This document shows, piece by piece, positions 1-8,378 of a stretch of DNA of 64,000 nucleotides. The translations under genes and the position numbers were made by a program. The stretch's first letter is position 1. Each line of letters opens with the position of its first letter. This DNA is from Paenibacillus phocaeensis (GTDB taxonomy: Bacteria; Bacillota; Bacilli; Paenibacillales; Paenibacillaceae), in contig NZ_FCOQ01000018.1 of the NCBI RefSeq assembly GCF_900021165.1, positions 73,993-137,992 of the forward strand. The letters are read 5' to 3'. The notes under the pieces were generated by a model. The model searched no databases. It saw only the letters and a program-made list of their open reading frames with translations, and was not told where the DNA came from.

Positions 1-88
1 GCTGATTTTGGCCGTGCCGTTTTTTGCCGTGGTGAAGGTGGTTATCCAGCATTTCTATGCTTACTACGTTCGGCGCAAGGCGATGTGA
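1..88 (+). CDS. 3' end of a probable AI-2E family transporter (partial)
   Basis: An open frame enters from the left edge (frame starting at base 2) and stops at TGA 86-88. The 28 visible residues are a hydrophobic helix (LILAVPFFAVVKVVIQHF) followed by a basic tail (YAYYVRRKAM), as at the cytosolic C-terminus of an integral membrane protein. In Bacillus the gene just upstream of alaS (yrrI) encodes an AI-2E family transporter whose C-terminus looks like this, so the identity rests on synteny plus a short tail. The next promoter begins 11 bases after the stop. Confidence 0.6.
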   Translation, partial: LILAVPFFAVVKVVIQHFYAYYVRRKAM

Positions 89-98
89 ACCCGCTGCA

Positions 99-127
99 TT
101 GACACGGCGTCAAGCGCCTTATATACT
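99..127 (+). promoter_or_regulatory. sigma-A promoter of the alaS T-box transcript
   Basis: A perfect -35 TTGACA (99-104) is separated by 17 bases from TATACT (122-127). Transcription should start near 134, just before the T-box leader. This is one of the best promoter matches in the window. Confidence 0.85.
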
Positions 128-149
128 TAAAATGTTATGTGCAAAATCG

Positions 150-440
150 AAAACGTTGATGAAATCAAGTACGTTCGGTAAGCGGATTTGCCAGAGAAAG
201 GTTCCGCGGCTGGGTGCCCCGCAAGGGATAGCCTTAAGCGGCGGCTGAGAGAACCTGAAATCTTGCGCGAACGGAAAGCTAATTTCGGAGTGTGAGCTAC
301 AAATTCACCGGCAGGTCCCCGTTACCGGACCGACGAGGCGATCGCTGCAGACGCCGGCGGACAGAGGTCCAGCCGCTCGGGAGCGATAACCAGGGTGGTA
401 CCGCGATGCAATCGTCCCTGATTTTCAGGGGCGTTTTTGT
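150..440 (+). promoter_or_regulatory. T-box riboswitch, alanine-specific, with terminator
   Basis: Stem I can be drawn: CGTTCG (172-177) pairs with CGAACG (268-273), flanked by GAAAT/ATTTC below. The specifier loop carries an AGTA motif (168-171) on its 5' side and the triplet GCT (278-280) followed by A on its 3' side, so GCU is the alanine specifier. A distal AGAGA motif follows the 5' arm. The conserved T-box AGGGTGGTACCGCG lies at 392-405; its TGGT (396-399) would pair with the ACCA end of uncharged tRNA-Ala. A terminator stem CGTCCCTG (413-420)/CAGGGGCG (426-433) plus TTTTT follows. Uncharged tRNA-Ala should stabilise the antiterminator and raise alaS expression. Confidence 0.93.
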
Positions 441-473
441 TATTTTTAGAGGAACATTTAGGAGGGCAATACG

Positions 474-3098
474 ATGAAAGCAAGTGAAATCCGTTCCAAA
501 TGGCTGGAGTTCTTTGCAAGCAAAGGCCATAAAATCGAACCAAGCGCTTCGCTCGTTCCGCATAACGATCCATCGCTGCTGTGGATCAACGCCGGGATGG
601 CCCCGCTCAAGCCTTATTTCGACGGTCGGGTGAAGCCGGAAAATCCGCGCCTGACGAACTCGCAAAAATGCATTCGCACCAATGATATCGAGAACGTTGG
701 CAAGACGCGCCGGCACCATACGTTTTTTGAGATGCTGGGGAACTTCTCGATCGGGGATTATTTTAAAGAAGAAGCCATTACGTGGGCTTGGGAATTCCTG
801 ACGGACAAGAAGTGGATCGGTTTTGACCCGGAGCGTCTGTCGGTGACCGTATATCCCGAAGATGAAGAAGCCTTTACATTGTGGAATGAAAAAGTAGGCC
901 TTCCGGCGGAGCGCATCATTAAGCTGGAGGACAACTTCTGGGATATCGGCGAAGGGCCTTGCGGACCTTGTACGGAAATTTTCTACGACCGCGGCGAAGC
1001 TTACGGCGACCTGTCCGATCCCGAATGTTATCCGGGCGGGGAGAACGAACGTTTCCTTGAGGTCTGGAACCTCGTGTTCTCGCAGTTTAACCATAACAAG
1101 GACGGCAGCTATACGCCGCTTCCGAACAAGAACATCGATACCGGGGCCGGTCTGGAGCGGTTCGCGTCCATTTTGCAGGATGTGAACTCCAACTTCGACA
1201 CCGACCTGTTCCAACCGATTATTCTCAAGACGGCCCAAATGGCCGGGGTCACTTACGGTACGGCTGAGGAGAGCGACGTGGCGCTTAAGGTGATTGCCGA
1301 CCACATTCGTACGGTGACGTTTGCCGTGGCCGACGGCGTGCTGCCGTCCAACGAAGGCCGGGGTTATGTCATTCGCCGCCTGCTGCGCCGCGCGGTGCGT
1401 TACGGCAAGCTGATCGGTCTGGACAAGCCGTTTATGTACGGTCTGGTGAGAACCGTCGGGGACATCATGGGCACTTACTATACGGATGTCGTCACCAAAC
1501 GCGAGTTCATCGAGAAGGTCATTCGCGCGGAGGAAGAACGGTTCCATGAAACGCTGAGCGACGGCTTGGCGATTTTGGCGGACATCAGCGGGGAAGCCAA
1601 AGCGGCCGGCCGCACGTTGATTAGCGGGGCGGACGCGTTTAAGCTGTACGACACGTACGGGTTCCCATTGGATCTGACCGAGGATTTTGCGGCAGAACAT
1701 GGGCTGGGCGTCGATCGTGAGGGTTTTGAGGCCGCTATGGAAGAACAGCGCGAACGCGCCCGGGCCGCCCGTCATGAGAGCGGCAGCATGAAAGTGCAAG
1801 GCGGGGTTCTGGCGGATTTTACGACTAAAACGGATTTCGTTGGATATAATGAGCTTGAAGTTACTACCCGCATCGCGGCTATCGTGGTCGACGACGCCCT
1901 CGTGGATTCGCTAAGCGCCGGTCAGTCGGGCCAAATGATCTTGGCTTCGACGCCATTCTATGCGGAAAGCGGCGGCCAGGTCAGCGACCAGGGGACGATT
2001 CAGAGCGACTCCGGCCGCGCGTCCGTCGAAGGCCTGTTCAAGGCACCGCACGGGCAGCATGTCCATCAGGTCACGGTGGAAACCGGCGAGCTGCGGGTGG
2101 GGGCGGAAGTCACGGCCTCTGTGGACCGGGAACAACGCAGCCATACGGTGAAGAACCATACGGCAACTCACCTGCTGCACCAAGCGTTGAAAGACACGCT
2201 CGGCGAGCATGTGAACCAGGCGGGATCCCTCGTTGAACCGCAGCGTCTGCGCTTCGACTTCTCCCATCTCGGCAGCATATCGCCGGAGGAACTGGTTGAG
2301 ATTGAGCGCCGCGTCAATGAGCAGATTTGGAATGCGCTGCCGGTGACGATCACGCTGAAGCCTATCGATGAGGCTAAAGCGATGGGCGCTATGGCGCTGT
2401 TCGGCGAGAAATACGGGGATATCGTTCGCGTCGTCCAAATCGGCGACTACAGCCTGGAACTCTGCGGCGGCTGCCACGTGAACAACTCGGCCGAGATCGG
2501 CCTGTTCAAAATCGTGAGCGAAAGCGGCATCGGCTCCGGTGTGCGCCGGATCGAGGCAGTGACCGGGCGAGGCGCTTATCTGTTCATGGACGGTCAGCTG
2601 GATCTGCTGAAGCAGGCGGCCGGCTTGCTAAAATCGAACGTGAACGACGTGCCGAAACGGGTCGAAGGGTTGTTCCAGCAGTTGAAGGAGCTTGGCCGCG
2701 AGAACGAATCGCTGCAGAGCAAGCTCAGCGTGATCGAAGCCGGTGAATTGACGAGTCAGGTCGTCAGCGTCGGTCAAACCAGGCTGTTGGCCGCTCGCGT
2801 ACAGGCCGGCAGCATGGACGCGCTGCGCACACTGGCTGACGAGCTGAAGGTGAAGCTGCCGGATGCCGTGCTGGTCCTGGGGGCTCCAAGCGAGGATAAG
2901 GTGAATTTTGTCGTCGTCGTGCCAAAAGAAGAAGTGGCGCGCGGACTTCATGCCGGCAAGCTCGTCAAAGAAGTGGCCGCGGTCTGCGGCGGCGGCGGCG
3001 GCGGCCGGCCGGATATGGCCCAGGCCGGCGGGAAGGACGCCAGCAAACTGGACGAAGCCTTGAAGAAAGCGGCGGAATGGATTGCTTCTCAAGCCTGA
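474..3098 (+). CDS. alaS: Alanyl-tRNA synthetase
   Basis: Charges tRNA-Ala with alanine in the cytoplasm. At 874 residues it has the usual full length. The N-terminal class II catalytic domain begins [18 protein letters not shown], with the conserved [20 protein letters not shown] stretch near residues 285-305. The editing domain shows the zinc-site motifs HTATHLLHQ (about 560) and CGGCH (about 665), which clear mischarged Ser/Gly. The C-terminus has the glycine-rich [16 protein letters not shown] dimerisation/DHHA1 segment. ATG 474 follows AGGAGGGC. The gene is the first downstream of the T-box and so should be induced by alanine shortage. It probably heads the ireB-ruvX transcript, since no clear terminator follows. 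Confidence 0.97.
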   Translation: MKASEIRSKWLEFFASKGHKIEPSASLVPHNDPSLLWINAGMAPLKPYFDGRVKPENPRLTNSQKCIRTNDIENVGKTRRHHTFFEMLGNFSIGDYFKEEAITWAWEFLTDKKWIGFDPERLSVTVYPEDEEAFTLWNEKVGLPAERIIKLEDNFWDIGEGPCGPCTEIFYDRGEAYGDLSDPECYPGGENERFLEVWNLVFSQFNHNKDGSYTPLPNKNIDTGAGLERFASILQDVNSNFDTDLFQPIILKTAQMAGVTYGTAEESDVALKVIADHIRTVTFAVADGVLPSNEGRGYVIRRLLRRAVRYGKLIGLDKPFMYGLVRTVGDIMGTYYTDVVTKREFIEKVIRAEEERFHETLSDGLAILADISGEAKAAGRTLISGADAFKLYDTYGFPLDLTEDFAAEHGLGVDREGFEAAMEEQRERARAARHESGSMKVQGGVLADFTTKTDFVGYNELEVTTRIAAIVVDDALVDSLSAGQSGQMILASTPFYAESGGQVSDQGTIQSDSGRASVEGLFKAPHGQHVHQVTVETGELRVGAEVTASVDREQRSHTVKNHTATHLLHQALKDTLGEHVNQAGSLVEPQRLRFDFSHLGSISPEELVEIERRVNEQIWNALPVTITLKPIDEAKAMGAMALFGEKYGDIVRVVQIGDYSLELCGGCHVNNSAEIGLFKIVSESGIGSGVRRIEAVTGRGAYLFMDGQLDLLKQAAGLLKSNVNDVPKRVEGLFQQLKELGRENESLQSKLSVIEAGELTSQVVSVGQTRLLAARVQAGSMDALRTLADELKVKLPDAVLVLGAPSEDKVNFVVVVPKEEVARGLHAGKLVKEVAAVCGGGGGGRPDMAQAGGKDASKLDEALKKAAEWIASQA

Positions 3099-3231
3099 GA
3101 AGGCCGTGAATTTGACGGGGCCACCCACCGAAAATTTCCTTATGGAACCGATGATATGGTATAGTATGATTAAGCTAAGAGGAAAACAGCTGCGATCATA
3201 AAGGCGTATGTCGAAGAAGCGAGGTGTCATC

Positions 3232-3492
3232 ATGGACTCCATGGATAAAACCGTCAAATTTAACGTCAAAGGCGATGAACAAGAGGCGTCGGCGCAGGAA
3301 ATTCTTCTTACGGTATACCAAGCGTTGCAGGAGAAGGAATACAATCCGGTTAACCAGATCGTCGGATATTTGTTGTCGGGCGATCCGGCCTATATACCGC
3401 GTCATAACAATGCGAGAAGTTTGGTCCGCAAGAAAGAACGCGATGAGCTGATCGAAGAGCTGGTGCGCTTCTACATGGCGGGCCACCGTTAA
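3232..3492 (+). CDS. ireB: IreB family regulatory phosphoprotein (UPF0297)
   Basis: An 86-residue cytoplasmic protein of the IreB/YrzL family; in Enterococcus IreB is a substrate of the PASTA kinase IreK and affects cephalosporin tolerance. The conserved core [27 protein letters not shown] and [14 protein letters not shown] is all present. The N-terminal threonines sit in the DKTVKF segment, the region phosphorylated in the family. I place the start at ATG 3232 because GAGGTG lies 6 bases upstream and the family usually begins close to DKTxKF; an upstream ATG at 3208 is possible but has a poorer ribosome site. Position between alaS and ruvX is the standard Bacillota order. Confidence 0.93.
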   Translation: MDSMDKTVKFNVKGDEQEASAQEILLTVYQALQEKEYNPVNQIVGYLLSGDPAYIPRHNNARSLVRKKERDELIEELVRFYMAGHR

Positions 3493-3550
3493 GGGAAACG
3501 ATCCTTCTCGGTACTGAAAGAGGCGCGGATACGCATTAAAGGAGCAACGC

Positions 3551-3967
3551 ATGAAAATCATGGGTCTGGACTACGGGGATCGTCGGATCGGAGTCGCTCT
3601 GAGCGACAGCTTGGGCTGGACCGCCCAAGGGCTTGAAACCATCGAGCGCCGAAGGGAAGGCAGCGAGTTCGAGCGCATCGCCGAGCTGGTGAAGCAGCAC
3701 GAGGTGGAGGAGATCGTTGTAGGATTGCCGAAGAATATGAACGGCACGATTGGTCCCCGGGGAGAAATATGCATGGCGTTTGCCGAGGATTTGCGGAGCA
3801 GGCTGGATCTGCCCGTGCATCTCTGGGATGAACGGCTGACGACCGTGTCGGCGCAGCGAACGCTGCTGGAGGCGGATGTCAGCCGGAAGAAGCGCAAGGG
3901 TGTCGTCGACAAGATGGCCGCCAGCTTGATTTTGCAAAATTATTTGGACTCTAAGAGTATAAAGTGA
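3551..3967 (+). CDS. ruvX: Holliday junction resolvase-like protein RuvX/YqgF
   Basis: A 138-residue RNase H-fold protein of the YqgF family, linked to 16S rRNA 5' end processing in E. coli and proposed as a Holliday junction nuclease. Visible family marks are the N-terminal [15 protein letters not shown] with the first catalytic Asp, [17 protein letters not shown] with the catalytic Glu, and the C-terminal [16 protein letters not shown] 3551 follows AAAGGAGCAACGC. It lies 12 bases before the first DUF1292 gene and is likely cotranscribed with it. Confidence 0.95.
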   Translation: MKIMGLDYGDRRIGVALSDSLGWTAQGLETIERRREGSEFERIAELVKQHEVEEIVVGLPKNMNGTIGPRGEICMAFAEDLRSRLDLPVHLWDERLTTVSAQRTLLEADVSRKKRKGVVDKMAASLILQNYLDSKSIK

Positions 3968-3979
3968 GGGTGATCGCGT

Positions 3980-4297
3980 ATGTCTAAAGATCGTATCGGA
4001 AATGAAGAAGAACCGGAAATTATTTATATCCCCGATGAAGAGGGCAATGAAGAAGAGTTCGAAGTGATTATGAAATTCGAAGTCGACGGTTCGGACGCCA
4101 AGTATATGATGGTCGTTCCTTTGGATTCCGATGGGAATGAAGATGAAGAGAGCGAAGAGGTATACGCGTTCCGTTACGAGGAAGACGGCGATGACCTGAA
4201 GCTGTACACGATCGAAAGCGACGAAGAATGGGAAATCGTCGAGGAGACGTTTAATACGCTCATCGACGAGTTTGATGGAGAAGATCGCAATGACTGA
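3980..4297 (+). CDS. DUF1292 family protein, copy 1 (YrzB-like)
   Basis: A 105-residue, very acidic cytoplasmic protein of the DUF1292/YrzB family; function unknown. The family core is visible as PEIIYIPDEEGNEEEFEVIMKFEV, then YMMVVPLDSD, AFRYEEDGDDLKLYTIESDEEWEIVEETFNTL. ATG follows GAGGGTGATCGCGT. It overlaps the start of the next gene, a paralogue, so the two are translationally linked. Bacillus has only one copy at this locus. Confidence 0.9.
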   Translation: MSKDRIGNEEEPEIIYIPDEEGNEEEFEVIMKFEVDGSDAKYMMVVPLDSDGNEDEESEEVYAFRYEEDGDDLKLYTIESDEEWEIVEETFNTLIDEFDGEDRND

Positions 4298-4589
4298 TTT
4301 TACGGCAGACCAAGCGGTCATGACGTCGCGGGTTCGCGATGCTTTCGGCCCGATCGTGGAGCTGGAGGACGAGTCGGGCCATGCTTCCTACTACCAAGTC
4401 GTTCAAGAATTTGACGTCGCGGGTGCGTCCTATGCCGTGCTTAAGCCGGAGGATGCCTCCAAGGAGGAAGAACCGGAGATCTTCAAGATTCTGACAACCG
4501 GCGATGAGCTTGAGCTGGTCACGATCGATGACGATGAGGAATGGGAGAACGTATCCGAGCTTTATGACGAATTGACCTTTCCAGAGTAG
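4290..4589 (+). CDS. DUF1292 family protein, copy 2
   Basis: A 99-residue acidic protein and diverged paralogue of the preceding gene: both share a core of the form EEPEIFKI-LTTGDELELVTIDDDEEWE and YAVLKPEDA matching YMMVVPLDS of copy 1. I choose ATG 4290 because GGAG (4277-4280) lies 9 bases upstream; TTG 4272 and ATG 4275 in the same frame lack a good site. The start lies inside the last codons of copy 1. A strong terminator follows at 4628-4653. Function unknown. Confidence 0.88.
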   Translation: MTDFTADQAVMTSRVRDAFGPIVELEDESGHASYYQVVQEFDVAGASYAVLKPEDASKEEEPEIFKILTTGDELELVTIDDDEEWENVSELYDELTFPE

Positions 4590-4627
4590 CGGGAAGGCGT
4601 TGCAGGAGCACGATAGATCAGTCCGGG

Positions 4628-4653
4628 AAGAGCGGGATTTTACCGCTCTTTTT
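4628..4653 (+). terminator. Intrinsic terminator after the DUF1292 pair
   Basis: AAGAGCGG (4628-4635) pairs with CCGCTCTT (4643-4650) around a 7-base loop, and the 3' arm runs into a T tract. It separates the alaS-DUF1292 transcript from mltG, though read-through is possible. Confidence 0.85.
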
Positions 4654-4674
4654 GGCTGTTAAGGGGGAAGCGGT

Positions 4675-5730
4675 TTGAGAAAGGCGCTGAAATGGCTGAC
4701 CGTCCTGCTGCTGCTCGTGGTGATCGGAGCAGGAGCGGCCGGAATTTATGTATACACGGGCATGTTGCCTGTGGAAGCGAAGGAGCAGACGGCCAAGGTG
4801 ACGATTGAACCGGGAACGGGGACATCGGGAATTGCACAGCTGCTGGAAAAACAGGGACTCATTAAAAATTCCTTCTTATTTGTCACGTATTTAAAATGGA
4901 AATCGGAAGGCAGCCGGTTCCAGGCCGGAGTTTATGAGATGCAGCCGGGCGTAACGTATGACGAAATCATCGCCAAGCTGAACCGCGGCGACGTGGTCAA
5001 GGCGGAGATGATCCGGTTTACGATTCCCGAGGGCTTTACGGTCAAGCAAATGGCTGACAAGTTGTCGGAAGAAGGCTTGGTCGACAAAGCCAAGTTTCTG
5101 CAGCTGGCGAAGGATGCTGCGGGTCTTGACAATGAACTGTTGTCGCAGCTCCCGGCGAACGAGCGGTTGACGTTCCGGCTGGAAGGATATTTGTTCCCGG
5201 AAACCTATGAGCTGAAAAAAGGCAGCAACGAGCAGGACATCATCTCCCGCATGCTGCAGGAAACCGGGGATCGGCTTGAGAAAATTCCGGATTTTGCACA
5301 AAAACTGCAGGCTCGCGGCCTAACTTTAGGCGAGCTGATGACGGTCGCTTCGCTGGTGGAGCGGGAAGTGGTGGTTGATGCCGAGCGGCCTATGGTCGCG
5401 GGCGTGATCTACAACCGGCTGAAGGACGGCATGAAGCTGGAAATCGACGCCACGGTGCAATATGTGCTGGATAAACCGAAGGAGCGTCTGCTTTATTCGG
5501 ATTTACGAAGCGTGGACAGCCCCTATAATACGTATTTGTACGAAGGGCTGCCACCCGGACCGATTGCGGCGCCCAGTCTCAAATCGATTGAAGCGGCGCT
5601 GACGCCGGAGGCTTCGGAGTACCTCTTCTACGTGACCAAGAAGGATGGCAGCGGAGCGCACCTGTTCGCCAAGACCTATAAGGAGCATTTGAAGAATATC
5701 GAGACAAGCAAGGCCATGGCCAATCCATAA
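4675..5730 (+). CDS. mltG: Endolytic murein transglycosylase MltG (YceG-like)
   Basis: A 351-residue membrane-anchored lytic transglycosylase that cuts nascent peptidoglycan outside the membrane. One N-terminal transmembrane helix (about residues 6-27, LKWLTVLLLLVVIGAGAAGIYVY) is followed by a LysM-like region and the YceG catalytic domain. The catalytic glutamate lies in ASLVEREV (about residue 226), with the conserved GVIYNRL, LEIDATVQY, SPYNTYLYEGLPPGPIAAPS motifs after it. The start is TTG 4675, supported by AAGGGGGAAGCGG directly upstream; there is no ATG nearby in frame. In Bacillus the gene lies at the same place (yrrL). Confidence 0.93.
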   Translation: MRKALKWLTVLLLLVVIGAGAAGIYVYTGMLPVEAKEQTAKVTIEPGTGTSGIAQLLEKQGLIKNSFLFVTYLKWKSEGSRFQAGVYEMQPGVTYDEIIAKLNRGDVVKAEMIRFTIPEGFTVKQMADKLSEEGLVDKAKFLQLAKDAAGLDNELLSQLPANERLTFRLEGYLFPETYELKKGSNEQDIISRMLQETGDRLEKIPDFAQKLQARGLTLGELMTVASLVEREVVVDAERPMVAGVIYNRLKDGMKLEIDATVQYVLDKPKERLLYSDLRSVDSPYNTYLYEGLPPGPIAAPSLKSIEAALTPEASEYLFYVTKKDGSGAHLFAKTYKEHLKNIETSKAMANP

Positions 5731-5774
5731 ATCATGGGGAGGTTCAGGAACCTCTTAAAGGTGGGAGTAACAAG

Positions 5775-6710
5775 ATGAGTAAAAAACCGGAACTGCTGGT
5801 CCCTGCCGGCTCGCTGGAAGAATTAAAGCGTTACTTCGCAGCGGGGGCCGACGCGGCCCTGATCGGCGAGGCTAAATACGGGATGCGTCTACCCGGTGAC
5901 ATGACGATACGAGACATTGCCGAAGCGGTTCAAGTCGCCCGTGAATACGGAGCCAAAATCTATGTAAGCCTGAACAACCTGATGACGAATGCCATGCTGG
6001 GGGACCTGCCTGATTACGTGAAGCAGGTGGCCGAATGCGGCGTAGATGCTGTCGAATTCGGCGATCCTTCCGTGCTTCAGACGGTGCGCCGGGTGGCGCC
6101 GCAGCTGATGCTGCATTGGAATGCCGAGATGACCTCCACTAACTATGCCACCGCCAATTATTGGGGGACGAAGGGCGCATCCCGCGTAGTGCTTGCGCGC
6201 GAGTTGAACATGGACGAGATCACGGCCATGCCTCCTTCGTTGAACATCGAGGCGGAGGTTCAGGTGCACGGGATGACCAATATCTATCACTCGAAGCGCC
6301 GTTTGGTGCAGAGTTATATGAGGCATCAAGGACGACCGGTTGATCCAAGCAGCGATCTGGGCCTAAGCCGCGGTCTGTTCCTGGTCGAGGCGGAGCGTCC
6401 GGACGAGAAGTTTCCGATTTTTGAAGATACCAACGGAACGCATATCATGAGCTCGGATGATATCTGTATTTTAGAAGACTTGCACCTGCTGATGGCTTCG
6501 GGCGTACACAGCTTCAAAATCGAGACGCTGCTGAAGCCGATCACATATAACGAGGTTGTGATTCGTTCCTATCGCCAGGCTATCGAAGCCTATTTCCGCG
6601 ATCCGGAAGGGTATGAGCTTGACGAGGGTTGGATCGAAGCGATCCGGGAGGTACAGGACCCGGAGCGGGAGCTGACCTTCGGCTTCTTCTACAAAGAACA
6701 AGTCTATTGA
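5775..6710 (+). CDS. yrrN: Peptidase U32 family protein, TrhP1/YrrN-like tRNA hydroxylation protein
   Basis: A 311-residue U32 family protein. In Bacillus YrrN and YrrO (TrhP1/TrhP2) act in prephenate-dependent 5-hydroxylation of uridine 34 in tRNA. Family marks are PELLVPAGSLEELKRYFAAGADA, the TIM-barrel pattern, LHWNAEMTSTNY, VQVHGMTNIYHSKR, and PIFEDTNGTHIMSSDDICILEDL. It is shorter than its partner and lacks the cysteine cluster seen in the next gene; only one Cys (DDIC) is in the family motif region. ATG 5775 follows AAGGTGGGAGTAACAAG. The next gene is 92 bases downstream, as in the Bacillus pair. Confidence 0.88.
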   Translation: MSKKPELLVPAGSLEELKRYFAAGADAALIGEAKYGMRLPGDMTIRDIAEAVQVAREYGAKIYVSLNNLMTNAMLGDLPDYVKQVAECGVDAVEFGDPSVLQTVRRVAPQLMLHWNAEMTSTNYATANYWGTKGASRVVLARELNMDEITAMPPSLNIEAEVQVHGMTNIYHSKRRLVQSYMRHQGRPVDPSSDLGLSRGLFLVEAERPDEKFPIFEDTNGTHIMSSDDICILEDLHLLMASGVHSFKIETLLKPITYNEVVIRSYRQAIEAYFRDPEGYELDEGWIEAIREVQDPERELTFGFFYKEQVY

Positions 6711-6802
6711 GAAGAAGTCAAAAAGCCGGCTTTTTGACCTATATTTCAAATTTAAGTACCAAAAAACTTATAAACCAACAAAATGATGAGAGGTGAACGA
6801 AG

Positions 6803-8137
6803 ATGCAAACTGCGGAGAAGCATATCCCGAAATATGCGGGAAAACGCAACCGGCTGGCAAAACCTGAGCTGCTTGCCCCGGCCGGCAATCTCGAGAAGCT
6901 GAAGTTCGCCGTTCATTACGGCGCTGACGCCGTATATATCGGGGGACAACACTACGGCCTTCGTTCCAATGCGGATAATTTCAGTTTTGAGGAAATGCGG
7001 GAAGGCGTGGAGTTTGCCAAGAAATACGGTGCAAAAGTGTTCGTCGCCACGAATATTTACGCCCACAATGAGGATTTGGAAGGCATCGAGGCATACTTGC
7101 GCAATCTGTACGACGCGGGGATCGCGGCCATCATCGTTGCTGATCCGGTGATCATAGGGACAGCGCAGCGGGTTGTTCCGGAGCTGGAGGTCCACCTCAG
7201 CACCCAACAGTCAACTGTCAACTGGCAGGCGGTTCAGTTCTGGAAAGACCAGGGATTGCCGCGGGTCGTGTTAGGCCGCGAGACCAGTCTGGAGGAAATC
7301 GAGGAAATCAAACGTCATGTCGACATTGAGATCGAGGCGTTTATCCATGGGGCGATGTGCTCTTCTTTTTCGGGGAGATGCGTCCTGTCCAATCATTTTA
7401 CGGACCGCGATTCCAACCGGGGCGGCTGCTGTCAATCCTGCCGCTGGAAATATGACTTGTTCACGGATACGCGCGCGGAGGGAGAATGGATCTCTGAGGA
7501 AGAAGCTCGTGAGAGCCGGGTGCTGGAGAAGTTCCGCCTTGGCGTCACACAGCTGCCTTTGTTTGAGGAGGACGACAATGCGTTTACAATGGGATCGAAG
7601 GATTTGTGCATGATCGCGCATGTTCCCGATTTGATTGACGCCGGAGTAGACAGCTTCAAAATCGAAGGGCGCATGAAGTCGATCCATTATGTAGCGACGG
7701 TTGTGAACGTATATCGCCAAGCCATTGATGCGTATATGGCGGACCCGGAACATTATGTGCTGAAGCCGGAGTGGATCGATGAGATCAATAAGGCGGCAAA
7801 CCGACCGCTGAATACAGGATTTTTCTATGACACGCCGGATCATGAAGATCATATTTATGAGCCGGAGGAGAAGGCGGCGCCATACGACTTCGCCGGATTG
7901 GTGATGGAGTACGACGAAAAGACCGGAATGGCCACAATTCAGCAGCGGAACCATTTCAAACCGGGTCAAGAGGTGGAATTTTTTGGACCGGGAGGAACGT
8001 TCTTTAAGCAGAAGGTTGGAACGATTTACGATGAATCCGGCAATGAATTGGATGCAGCCCGTCACCCGCTGCAACGGATCAAAATGAAGGTAGACCGGCC
8101 GGTCTCCTATTTCGATATGATGCGCAAAAAGAAGTGA
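6803..8137 (+). CDS. yrrO: Peptidase U32 family protein, TrhP2/YrrO-like tRNA hydroxylation protein
   Basis: A 444-residue U32 family protein, partner of the preceding gene in tRNA U34 hydroxylation by family knowledge. It shows the signature EAFIHGAMCSSFSGRCVLSNHF followed by GGCCQSCRW, giving the cysteine cluster thought to bind an iron-sulfur cluster, and FKIEGRMKSIHYVATVVNVYR. The C-terminal part (about 360-440) is the collagenase-type U32 extension with KPGQEVEFFGPGG. ATG follows GAGAGGTGAACGAAG. A strong terminator follows the stop, so this gene closes the mltG-U32 unit. Confidence 0.9.
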   Translation: MQTAEKHIPKYAGKRNRLAKPELLAPAGNLEKLKFAVHYGADAVYIGGQHYGLRSNADNFSFEEMREGVEFAKKYGAKVFVATNIYAHNEDLEGIEAYLRNLYDAGIAAIIVADPVIIGTAQRVVPELEVHLSTQQSTVNWQAVQFWKDQGLPRVVLGRETSLEEIEEIKRHVDIEIEAFIHGAMCSSFSGRCVLSNHFTDRDSNRGGCCQSCRWKYDLFTDTRAEGEWISEEEARESRVLEKFRLGVTQLPLFEEDDNAFTMGSKDLCMIAHVPDLIDAGVDSFKIEGRMKSIHYVATVVNVYRQAIDAYMADPEHYVLKPEWIDEINKAANRPLNTGFFYDTPDHEDHIYEPEEKAAPYDFAGLVMEYDEKTGMATIQQRNHFKPGQEVEFFGPGGTFFKQKVGTIYDESGNELDAARHPLQRIKMKVDRPVSYFDMMRKKK

Positions 8138-8160
8138 ATGCGAAAAATCAATATGCTTTG

Positions 8161-8196
8161 GGGCCTGTTCGTTTATAGGACGAAAGGCCCTTTTTT
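8161..8196 (+). terminator. Intrinsic terminator after the U32 pair
   Basis: GGGCCT-G-TTCGT (8161-8172) pairs with ACGAA-AGGCCC (8180-8190), followed by TTTTTT (8191-8196). Confidence 0.93.
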
Positions 8197-8217
8197 GTGA
8201 CTTTTGTCAAGATTATT

Positions 8218-8245
8218 TAAAATCCGACCCAATTCCAACCGATAT
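8218..8245 (+). promoter_or_regulatory. Sigma-D-type (motility) promoter of the chemoreceptor gene
   Basis: TAAA (8218-8221), a 16-base spacer, then ACCGATAT (8238-8245). The known Bacillus sigma-D consensus is TAAA-N14/16-GCCGATAT, so the -10 element matches at seven of eight positions. Sigma-D drives flagellar and chemoreceptor genes, which fits the gene downstream. Confidence 0.72.
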
Positions 8246-8378
8246 TATAGAGGAGAACGTCAGGTATTGTCGAATATTTCGAATAGCTGACGAGTGATGG
8301 GAACAACCAACAGCGTTATGCATGACCCTGAGACTAAGGGACTGGGTCTGCAACTATTATGAGTGGCGGGTGATCAAC

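Noticed and set aside
297..1799. 500-codon minus-strand open frame across the T-box and alaS
   Set aside because: It would cross the T-box and lies antisense to alaS motifs; no family resemblance.
3112..3170. Separate promoter for ireB
   Set aside because: TTGACG (3112-3117) and TATAGT/TATGAT (3160-3170) are present but with wrong spacing (over 40 bases), and no -35 stands 17 bases before either -10.
8250..8290. Seven-codon leader peptide (TTG start) upstream of the chemoreceptor gene
   Set aside because: GAGGAG is about 11 bases from TTG, the peptide has no regulatory codon pattern, and chance is likely.
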